DNA from: CAZVTU01 sp964630295
GTDB lineage: Bacteria; Patescibacteriota; Minisyncoccia; Minisyncoccales; RBG-13-42-11
DNA length: 7,810 nucleotides
NCBI GenBank assembly: GCA_964630295.1
Contig: CAZVTU010000029.1
Coordinates: 1-7,810 of the forward strand
Reading direction: 5' to 3'
Below the pieces are notes generated by a model. The model was not told the DNA's origin and searched no databases. It saw nothing but the letters and a program-made list of their open reading frames with translations. Below are positions 1 through 7,600 of the stretch, piece after piece (position 1 is the first letter of the stretch; each line of letters begins with the position of its first letter). The position numbers and the translations under genes were made by a program.

Positions 1-300
1 CCTAAAGCTTTTATCAACCCCAAAATTATTAAAAAAACAAAAGAAACGGAAATTATGGAGGAAGGCTGTTTAAGCTTCCCTGGGCTTTTTTTAGAGATAA
101 AAAGATGGAAAGGGGTAGAAATTGAAGCTTTAGATGGGAATGGCAATAAAATAAAAGCGGATGGACTTTTAGCTCGGATTTTACAGCACGAGATAGACCA
201 CTTAGATGGTATTTTATTTATTGATCGAATTTCTTTTTGGCAAAAATTAAAAATTAAGAAAAAATTAAAAGAATTAGAAAAAAGTTATGGCTCTAATTGA
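1..300 (+). CDS. def: Peptide deformylase, C-terminal part (5' end outside window)
   Basis: Removes the N-terminal formyl group from nascent proteins in the cytoplasm. The reading frame is open from base 1, so the 99 visible codons are the C-terminal part of a protein that begins left of the window; the ATG at 55 is internal. Two of the three family signatures are visible: EGCLS (about fragment residues 21-25, metal-ligand Cys at 67-69) and HEIDH within QHEIDHLDG (residues 63-67, two metal-ligand His and the catalytic Glu). The N-terminal GxGxAAxQ motif would lie outside. The tail after HEIDH is short, lysine-rich and probably helical. The TGA stop at 298-300 overlaps the next gene by 14 bases, which suggests co-transcription and translational coupling. 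Identity is secure from the motifs; completeness of the gene cannot be judged. Confidence 0.95.
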   Translation, partial: PKAFINPKIIKKTKETEIMEEGCLSFPGLFLEIKRWKGVEIEALDGNGNKIKADGLLARILQHEIDHLDGILFIDRISFWQKLKIKKKLKELEKSYGSN

Positions 301-928
301 TGATTTAATTCGGGAGGGGTGGTTGAAAACACCAAGTATAATTGAGGCTTTCAGAAAAATAAAGAGAGTGGATTTTTTACCTCAGGATATGAAAAATTTA
401 GCCGAATTAAACGAAGCTTTACCAATCGGTTTTGGTCAGACAATTTCTCAGCCTTTAGTAGTGGCTTTTATGTTAGAACTTTTAGAGCCAAAAGAGGGAG
501 AGAAAATTTTAGACATTGGTTCAGGTTCAGGATGGACAACAGCCCTTTTGGCTCACATTGTGAGCCAAAAAGAAAATTCCAAATCCCAAATTCCAAAAGG
601 TAAAATTATTGCTATAGAAGTTATCCCGGAATTAATGGAGTTTGGAAAGAAAAATGTTGAAAAATATAATTTTGTGGAAAAAGGAATAGTAGAATTTATT
701 TGTGCTGACGGCTCAAAAGGTTACAAAAAAGAAGCTCCTTTTGATAAAATTTTAGCTTCAGCAACAGCAAAAGAGTTGCCAGAATCTTGGAAGAAACAAC
801 TGAAAGTCGGAGGAAGAATTGTTACTCCGATAGGTTCTTCCATCTGGGTTTTTGTCAAAAAAGACGAAAAAAATTTTGACGAATATGAACATCCTGGTTT
901 TGTTTTTGTTCCCTTAATTTCAAAATAA
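287..928 (+). CDS. pcm: Protein-L-isoaspartate O-methyltransferase
   Basis: SAM-dependent cytoplasmic enzyme that methylates L-isoaspartyl residues arising from damaged Asn/Asp, starting their repair. The 213-residue length is normal for the family. The family signature PIGFGQTISQP (about 46-56, with the Thr-Ile-Ser substrate-binding stretch) is followed by SAM-binding motif I, DIGSGSGW (76-83), the acidic strand end IAIE (108-111), an FDKILASA strand (about 152-159) and the VGGRIVTPIG strand-turn (about 174-183). The ATG at 287 lies inside the end of def and has only an A-rich, weak ribosome-binding region, consistent with coupled translation. Between motif I and IAIE there is an extra low-complexity stretch of about 13 residues (92-104, QKENSKSQIP and neighbours), where most relatives have a short Gly-containing turn. 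The underlying DNA is a palindrome followed by a heptamer repeat. The insertion falls on a surface loop, so the enzyme is probably still active (inference). Confidence 0.93.
   Translation: MALIDDLIREGWLKTPSIIEAFRKIKRVDFLPQDMKNLAELNEALPIGFGQTISQPLVVAFMLELLEPKEGEKILDIGSGSGWTTALLAHIVSQKENSKSQIPKGKIIAIEVIPELMEFGKKNVEKYNFVEKGIVEFICADGSKGYKKEAPFDKILASATAKELPESWKKQLKVGGRIVTPIGSSIWVFVKKDEKNFDEYEHPGFVFVPLISK
546..570. repeat. Perfect 11-bp inverted repeat inside pcm
   Basis: TTTTGGCTCAC (546-556) and GTGAGCCAAAA (560-570) are exact reverse complements around the 3-base spacer ATT. The repeat lies in codons for the ALLAHIVSQ stretch, directly before the low-complexity insertion. It has no U-tract and lies mid-gene, so a terminator role is unlikely. 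Confidence 0.8.
574..594 (+). repeat. Three tandem AAATYCC heptamers in pcm
   Basis: AAATTCC (574-580), AAATCCC (581-587) and AAATTCC (588-594) follow one another without a gap and encode the residues ENSKSQIP. Three 7-base units make 21 bases, so the insertion keeps the reading frame. It looks like a small minisatellite inserted in a surface loop of the methyltransferase. Confidence 0.75.
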
Positions 929-943
929 AAATAAATTAAAATT

Positions 944-980
944 AAAAACTGGATAGTCATCCAGTTTTTATTTTTATCTA
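944..980. terminator. Bidirectional hairpin terminator between convergent genes
   Basis: AAAAACTGGAT (944-954) and ATCCAGTTTTT (959-969) form an 11-bp perfect stem with loop AGTC. On the + strand the stem runs into T-rich sequence (965-976), and on the - strand into another T-rich stretch. It therefore fits a factor-independent terminator for pcm on one side and for the convergent regulator gene (stop at 993-995) on the other. Confidence 0.85.
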
Positions 981-992
981 AATATAATTTTA

Positions 993-1193
993 TTATCCCA
1001 AAATAATTTTTCCTTTCGATTCAATTTTTCTTAAAAAAAGTTCTATATCACTCGTTCGATAAATTCGATAATTATTAATCGGATTCCGAAGGGCTTTTAA
1101 TTTGCCCGATTTATCCCAATTTCTTAAAGTTTGAGGAGTAACTCCTAAAAGTTTTGCTGTTTTTTTTATTGTAAGGTAGTTAGTTTGACCCAT
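993..1193 (-). CDS. Small MerR/excisionase-type helix-turn-helix protein
   Basis: A 66-residue protein that is almost entirely a MerR-like winged helix-turn-helix. YLTIKKTAKLLGVTPQTLRNW (about residues 6-26) covers the first helix and HTH with the usual LGVTPQTLRNWDKSGKL pattern. NNYRIYRTSDIELFL (about 40-54) is the wing and following helix. No dimerisation coiled coil or effector domain follows, so it is closer to the stand-alone excisionase/MerR-N-terminal proteins than to classical MerR sensors. It probably binds DNA as a transcriptional regulator. The nearby AATGTT sites and inverted repeat just upstream of its start suggest autoregulation (inference). It is convergent with pcm and divergent from the giant surface-protein gene. 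There is no clear Shine-Dalgarno upstream of the ATG (1191-1193 on the + strand). A recombination directionality factor of a mobile element is an alternative, but no integrase is visible nearby. Confidence 0.82.
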   Translation of the reverse strand: MGQTNYLTIKKTAKLLGVTPQTLRNWDKSGKLKALRNPINNYRIYRTSDIELFLRKIESKGKIILG

Positions 1194-1196
1194 ATC

Positions 1197-1244
1197 AACA
1201 TTTATAATGTTTTATAATATTTTTAAATGTTATTTTATAATGTT
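1197..1244 (-). promoter_or_regulatory. Candidate operator cluster upstream of the small HTH gene
   Basis: AACATT-TAT-AATGTT (1197-1211) is an inverted repeat with 6-bp arms, ending 4 bases before the HTH gene's start codon. The hexamer AATGTT recurs at 1226-1231 and 1239-1244, and once more at 1320-1325. The surrounding sequence is rich in TTATAA, so - strand -10-like hexamers such as TATAAA (1201-1206) overlap the sites. The arrangement fits an autoregulatory operator/promoter, but the very high AT content weakens any single match. Confidence 0.4.
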
Positions 1245-1408
1245 TATTAATCTTCTTTCGATTTTTCTATTTTACCAAATTTAAAGAATCTAAGTCAAGC
1301 CTCGTTAAAAAAATCATTTAATGTTTTAAAAAATAATTTAACCTTGTAACAAAATTATTTATAATTAAAAGATTTAGAATTAGAAAAAGTTTTCCACAGC
1401 TGTTTTTC
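1245..1408. other. AT-rich spacer with no recognised gene
   Basis: I see no coding region here. It contains one further AATGTT (1320-1325), a TATAAT (1360-1365) with no matching -35 at normal spacing, and TTTTCCACA (1390-1398), which resembles a DnaA box. AGAAAAA (1382-1388) and TTTTTCT (1403-1409) form a 7-bp inverted repeat just before the -35 element of the next promoter. None of these is strong alone. Confidence 0.4.
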
Positions 1409-1437
1409 TTGACAGTATTCTTTAGAAAAAAGATAAT
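1409..1437 (+). promoter_or_regulatory. Sigma70-type promoter for the giant surface-protein gene
   Basis: TTGACA (1409-1414, perfect -35) is followed after exactly 17 bases by GATAAT (1432-1437, five of six bases of the -10 consensus). The expected start of transcription is about 1443-1447. This would give a leader of roughly 175 bases before the ATG at 1622. The match and spacing are unusually good for such AT-rich sequence. Confidence 0.7.
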
Positions 1438-1446
1438 AGAATAATG

Positions 1447-1473
1447 ATTTATCCGATGTCACATCGGATAAAT
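1447..1473. promoter_or_regulatory. Perfect 27-bp palindrome at the predicted transcription start
   Basis: ATTTATCCGATGT (1447-1459) and ACATCGGATAAAT (1461-1473) are exact reverse complements around a single C at 1460. The odd-length dyad sits about 10 bases after the -10 hexamer, where a repressor would block initiation. Transcribed, it would give an 11-bp hairpin with loop GUCAC at the extreme 5' end of the mRNA, where it could protect the message. No U-tract follows (next bases GTGGGG), so it is not an ordinary terminator. Confidence 0.75.
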
Positions 1474-1503
1474 GTGGGGAAATAAATTTTAGAATAAATA
1501 AAA

Positions 1504-1585
1504 GAAGAGCCCCAACAACTCATCTCCCAAATTATGCCTAAGAAAAATATATTCAGAAGATGCGGTTTTATATTGGGGGCTCTTC
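1504..1585 (+). other. Long-range hairpin element in the predicted leader
   Basis: GAAGAGCCCC (1504-1513) pairs perfectly with GGGGCTCTTC (1576-1585), and AA/TT extends the stem past a bulged G at 1575. Inside, CATCT (1521-1525) can pair with AGATG (1558-1562), closing a mostly A/U-rich loop of about 32 bases. The G/C content of the stem stands out from its surroundings. It lies 36 bases before the ATG of the giant gene, so a cis-acting leader structure is possible. I do not recognise a known riboswitch or ribozyme class, and no T-run follows the stem. Confidence 0.5.
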
Positions 1586-1621
1586 AATTTAAATTTTAAT
1601 TATTTTGAATCACTTGTCAAG

Positions 1622-4600
1622 ATGAAAAAAAATCAGAAAAGATTAAATAAAAAAATAGGGACAACAAAACCAGAAGCTGGATATTTTAGTTTAGCTAAAT
1701 TATCGAAAATTTTTCCTTATTCTCAGGAATATCTTAGTTTATTAGCACGTCAAGGGAAAATTCGGGCTAAAAAATTCGGTAGGAATTGGTATGCAACGGA
1801 AGATTCAATCGAAGAATATTTAAAAAAGCAGGGAATAAAAATTATTCTTCCAAAAAATTTTTTTAATATTTCTTATAAAGGAAAAATTTCTAAACCAATT
1901 GATTTTTCTCATGACTTTAAGATAAGTCCCGAAGGTTTTTCTCGATTTGGAACATTGGGCCCAGCCGATTTTATCGAAAAACCAACAATTATTTTCAGCG
2001 AGGAAAAACAAATCCCAGAAGAAATTGGTGAATTATCGCAAAGAGACGAAGAATTAACAGATGTTTCAAAGATAATTGAAGAAAAAAGAAAACAATTCGA
2101 AAAAGTTAAAGAACATTCAGCACATTCCGAAGAATCGCCTGATGTTAAAAAAATTTCTAAATTTATCCCGAAAACGAATCTATCAGGGAAACCCTTAATT
2201 CGAACAATGGAAAAGGATATTAAAAGTCTTAAACACGAAGAAAAACAAAAAACTAAAAAAGAAATACAAAGAGAAAAAATTTTAACGGAGGAAATTCCAA
2301 TAAAAGAACTATCGGTCGAAGAAAAAATTCTAAATAGATTACTTGCTGCGTTAGAATCTAATAAGGGGATTACGGGGAGAATTAGAGAGTTTGATAGGAC
2401 AGCCGATCAATTTCTTCGTTCCCCGACCAAGAATTTAATTATTACGATTGCGGCAATTGTTATTATTTTTCTTTTAGTTGGAGGGTTAAGTTTCGGAAAT
2501 ATTGATAAAGCCACAACAGCTGTTTATAAATTTTTTAAAGATGCTCAAACTCTTCAGAGTCATCGGCCGGGCACTCATGCTAATGAAGTTTTACTTTTAG
2601 ATAAAAACGGAAATATTTCAATTTATGGACATATTGAAACCCGAGGGCAACTGCGTTCCTTAGTAGAACAAGGAATTGCTCCTATAGTTGTTGATTCAAC
2701 GACCACCGTTGAAAATTTAAGCGCCGATTTCCTTGATAATTTATCTTCCCAAGATTTTACCTTAGGATTTGTAACAAAGAATGGGAATATAACTTATGAA
2801 GACGTGAGACTCGAAGGCAATGTTAGTATCGGTAAAACATTATTGGTAAGAGGAGCTTCAAAGCTTCTCGGAGGAATAGAGACGAAAGGAGGTAATCTTA
2901 ATTTAGGAAAAGGAACAATTATCACAGAAAACGAAAATCTTATTAAGAACTTAAATGCTGACCTTTTAGATTCTAAACATGCTAAGGATTTTACTTTAGA
3001 TTTTATCACTTCAAACGGAAAAATTACTTCCAACAGTATCACCATAGGGGGGCTTAATGTTTCTGGTCAAAGTAATTTTCAAGGAATGACATTCCATAAT
3101 GGAGGACTTTGGGCTTACGATGGAACCTTTTATCGATCTTTGGGAGTGAGTGGGGATTTTTCTGCTAATGGAGCCGTAACTTTAGGTGGTCGAAATCGGA
3201 ATAAAAAAGTTATTATTAATGGTTCCAATTGGAGTGTTTCGGAAAACGGGGAAATTTCCGCAACTTCTTTGAGTATTTCGACAATTTCAGGCAATGTCAC
3301 TTTTAGTGGCAATGTTACTTTAGATTCTTCAGCGAATCTGGCTTTAAGTGGCGGAAATCTGATTGTTTCTCAACTTTCTCCTCCAATTAATATTTCAGCT
3401 ACTGCCACTACAAGCGGGAGTCTTGCCGCCGGAACTTATTATTATAAAGTTACCGCATTAAATAATAATGGAGAAACCATCGGAAGTAGTGAGGTTTCAA
3501 TTACAGTAGATGGAACAACCACTAATGCTGTTCTTATTTCTTGGGATGATGTTTCGGGAGCATCTTCTTACAGAATTTATCGAGCCACAAGCAGTAATAA
3601 TCAAAACATTTATTTTGATGACGAAGATGGATCACCGTTTTTAGATACTGGAACTGGTGGTACTTCGGGTGTTATACCATCTGAAAATACTACTGGGGGA
3701 AAAGGAACTTTCGCGGGAGGATTATCAGTTTCGGGTACTATAATATCTCACAGCATTTTACCAGAAATAGATCTTCTTTATAATTTAGGTTCCTCAACTC
3801 AAAAATGGGCAAATATCTATGCGAATAACTTTATTGCTTCAAGTACGGGGACCTTCGTTACTCTAACTACTTCAGGGACAACTACTCTTGCTATTGATGA
3901 AGGCAATGTTGGTATTGCTACTACAACACCTTCCGAAAGGTTAACAGTCTTTGGTAATATTTTAGGTTCGGGGAATATAGTTTTAACTGATACCGAAGCT
4001 ACTTCTTTATTTCAAGGAGGAGTGATGGTTTATGGAACAACCACTTTGGGGCAAGCAACTTCTAGCCCCGTCATACTTACCGGGTATCTTAAGTCAGATA
4101 TTGTTCCTTATACCAATTCAACTTATGACTTGGGGGCTACCGATTTAAAATGGCGAAATCTTTACGTTTCAACCACCACTATTGGTGACACCGTTGTTAT
4201 TGGTACAGATTCAATAACCGCTACCGAGACTTTGGCTATTACAACTGGAAGTTCTTTAAATATTACTACTAATGCCGCTTCATTTTGGCAAACTAATGGG
4301 ACGACTTCAACTTTTACTATTCAATCTGCTAGCTCAACTATAATTCAATCTGGAGGAGAACTAACCGCAACTTCTACTGGAAATTTAACTTTAGGAACGA
4401 TCAGTAATCTGAATTTAAATGCAGACAACACAATGACTTTCAGTCAATCTGGAACTCCTTGGTTGTCAATCGATAATAACGGAAATATTACAGCTACCGG
4501 AACAAGCATCGTTTTTTCTGCCGGAACTTCAACTATTAATTTGACAGCAGCCACCACTACTATTACTGGCAATTTAGAACCAACAACTAATAATACATAT

Positions 4601-7600
4601 AATATAGGTTCTTTAACTTATAATTGGGCAAATATTTACGCTGCTACAGCAACAATCGGTTCAAACCTTACCATTAATTCAACTGATATTTTAGCAGATA
4701 GTATTTTGAATATTCAGTCAGCCAGTAGCTTTAATGCTACTGCTTCTGGTCCTTTAAGTTTTAATTCCATTGACGGCGAAATTTCTTTTATTTCAAATAA
4801 ATCATTATCGAATGGAGAAAAATCATTTTATTTTAAAGGTTCAACTACTACCTCTGCCGGTGGAACCTTACTTTATATTGAAAATAAATCCGCTTCAACT
4901 ACACCGGTTTTAATTTTAGGATCCGGTGGAGGGAATATTTTTCAACTGACTGATATTGGAGAGCTAACAATCAACGGAGATTTCCTTCCTTTCAATGCGG
5001 ATACTCAGGAAATCGGTCATGCTAGTCAGAGATGGAAAAAAGGATATTTTAATGAAGTTTATGCTGATAATATTTTCGCTGGTTCCACAGAAATTGCTGG
5101 AACCAAGAGTAATGTTTTTACTATTAATACCGATGCCACTTCAACTTCTCCAGAATCGGTTTATATTAACTTTAAAAAACCCGATGGTTCTTATGCCGTA
5201 ATGTTTTGGGACAAAGACAATAATCGATTTGATTTTAATTATCCGCTTTATCTTTCAACTTCTACTGCTTATATTCAAGGAATTGGCCAAATAAATCTTA
5301 CAGCTGCTGCTACCTCTACCTGGAAGACAACTTCTGGTGATTTAACTATTAAAACTGAGAGCGGGAATTTGTTTTTGACTTCAACCGGCTCTTTCACTCA
5401 AACCTTTGCCACTAGCTCTACATATACTTTATACCAAGGAGGAACTCCCAGATTAGCCATTGATTCTTCAGGAAGCATTTCAGCCACTGGCACTAGCATT
5501 ACCTTTGCTGGTCCAACCATTATTCAAGGTTCAGCTACCACCACCGGAACTTTAGTAGTTGGGGGAGATTTAACTGCTACAGGCGGTTCCATAACCTTGG
5601 CTACAACAACAATTCAAGGACCACTTACAGTTTCTGGATCTGGTAATATTTTATTTAACACTTCAGGAAATATTACCCTTGGAGCTGCTACTTCGTCTCC
5701 GATTATTTTTACTGGTTACATCCAGTCAGATGTTATTCCTTACGCTGATGCTACATATAGTTTAGGTTCCTCTAACTTTCGTTGGTCGAATATTTATGCT
5801 GCCACCGGGACCTTTGGTGGAACTTTAACTTTAAATTCAACTGACATTTTAGCAGACAATAATTTAAACCTTTACTATGCCACTACTTCAACTTTTACAC
5901 TAAACAGAGGAACAGAAACTATTTTTGCGGTGGATGCTAACGGTACTGTTAGTCTAAACGCCAGAGGAATCAATCAAAATATTTCTCTAACGCCTTCCGG
6001 TACAGGATACATTAAACTTATTAGACCAGTAATTGAAGTTGGTACTTCTTTTCCTTCTAATGCTACAACCGGACAAATATTTTGGGATAGTGCTACCAGT
6101 TCTCTTTATTGGTATACAGGCACAAGATGGAAAAGTGATGTTTCTGGAGTTACCTTAGTAGTGGCCGCCTCTGATTCAAAATATCCAGAAAAAGCAGATT
6201 ATGTTTGTTCTGGAAATTCTTGCGAAGATGAAATTCAACAAGCAATAGACGATTTACCACCAGAAGGAGGAACAGTTCGTTTATTAGAAGGAACATATAT
6301 TATGGCTACTTCTACCTATACTGATTGTTCAATTAAAGCTACTTCTTCTTTCAGTTTAGTTGGTTCAGGGCCCAGCACGGTTTTAAAAATTAAAGATAAT
6401 TTTAACGCCGATTTGAAAGTAATTTGCAATACGGGTAATAATCATCATATTTTAATTTCTAATTTAAAACTCGATGGGAACAAAACAAATAATTCTTCTG
6501 GAGACCAGTATGGAATTTATTTTAATGGTGTTGGCTCAGGAATTGGCAGTAGTGCTAAACCTGGCTGTAAAATAGACAATGTCTGGGTTGAAAATTTCCG
6601 TAAGGATGGCATCAATCTAAGATATGTCTATAATAGTTCAATCACTAATAACACATCCCAATTAAACGATAACAGTGGACTCAGTCTCTATCATGTTAGC
6701 CGTAGTGTAATAAATGGAAATACCTTACAAGGAAATAGTTGGTATGGAATTCTCGCTTCGGATGAATATACAGAAAATAATACGATAAGCAATAATTTTA
6801 TTGAAGGAAATACTTACGCTGGGATTGACTGGCGAGGACGAAATAATACCATTGCTAATAATATTTGTACTGGAAATGATGGGGATGGTATTTCGGTAAA
6901 TCAGACTCCGGCGGTTAATAATATAATTACCGGGAATAACTGCGAAGAAAACAGTGATGACGGTATTTCTGTTACTAATGGTTCATACAACACACTTATT
7001 GGAAATACTTGTCGGAAAAACGGAAATTACGGTATTTACTTTTATGATACGGATCATAATACAGTAGTTGGAAATAATTGTTTCGAAAATAGCCAAGATA
7101 GCTCTCTTTATTCTAATATTTATTTAGGCTCCAGTAATTACAATTATGTTGCTGATAACTTTTGTCGAAAAGGAAATCTAACTAATAAACCTAAATATGG
7201 CATTTTGGTTGCTGGGAATAACAATATCATAAAAAACAATGATTTATATGATTCTGGTTCCACCAGTGATCTTTTTGATAGCGGGACCAACACAGTAATT
7301 TCAGGTAATCGAACGACCGCTTCGAATGTTAACTTCAGTATTGGAACAGCGAATCCAACCTCTATTTTAGATGTTTACGCTTCTTCTACAGTTAATGCTT
7401 TTACTGTTTTACAAGAGGGAACAGGTAAAATCGTTGAATTTAAAAATGCGACAGGCACTATTTTAACCTTAACTAACGATGGCAATCTGACTTTATTGGG
7501 AGATTTCCTTCCAGCGACCACTACTACATATAATATAGGCTCTTCAGCTTATAAATGGGCGAATATTTATGCTGCTACAGCGACAATTGGTTCGACTATT

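Larger units (their letters stand above)
3761..7591 (+). repeat. Six dispersed 27-residue tail-fibre-like repeats (P....YNIGSS..KWANIYAATATIG)
   Basis: Copies: 3761-3841 (residue 714 on, YNLGSSTQKWANIY), 4106-4186 (829, YDLGATDLKWRNLY), 4580-4660 (987, YNIGSLTYNWANIY), 4988-5068 (1123, QEIGHASQRWKKGY), 5738-5818 (1373, YSLGSSNFRWSNIY) and 7511-7591 (1964, YNIGSSAYKWANIY). Near-invariant positions are the leading Pro, the I/L-Gly pair, Trp and Tyr. Copies 2 and 5 are homologous over 46 residues (4049-4186 and 5681-5818; 24 identities by my count), including an upstream ATSSP..TGY..SD segment. The copy at 4988 is the most divergent. The motif is widespread in tail-fibre and S74-associated proteins; each probably forms a beta-turn/strand unit along a fibrous stalk. 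Confidence 0.85.

Noticed and set aside
721..960. Opposite-strand ORF of 79 codons over the 3' end of pcm
   Set aside because: It overlaps well-conserved pcm codons and its start lies in the terminator hairpin; no domain is visible.
1390..1481. Possible replication origin: TTTTCCACA (1390-1398) and reverse-strand TTCCCCACA (1473-1481) around a palindrome in AT-rich DNA
   Set aside because: Only one good and one poor DnaA-box-like match, no dnaA/dnaN neighbours, and a promoter/operator explanation fits the same bases better.
1504..1585. Integron attC site or MITE
   Set aside because: The inverted repeat lacks the RYYYAAC/GTTRRRY core pair required for attC, and no flanking target duplication or transposase is visible.
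1534..1599. 21-codon ORF in the leader (starts MPKKNIFRRCG)
   Set aside because: It has no ribosome-binding site, and its sequence overlaps the hairpin arms, which explain the constraint better. No attenuation-type codon run is present.
1820..2011. Opposite-strand ORF of 63 codons
   Set aside because: It lies inside the HTH/linker coding region of the giant gene, has no recognisable domain and is best explained as a shadow of that gene. The same applies to the - strand ORFs at 2794-3045 and 3130-3312 and the + strand ORF at 4995-5201.
3761..7591. CRISPR-like array
   Set aside because: The repeats are coding, diverged, irregularly spaced by hundreds of bases and conserved at protein level; there are no cas genes.
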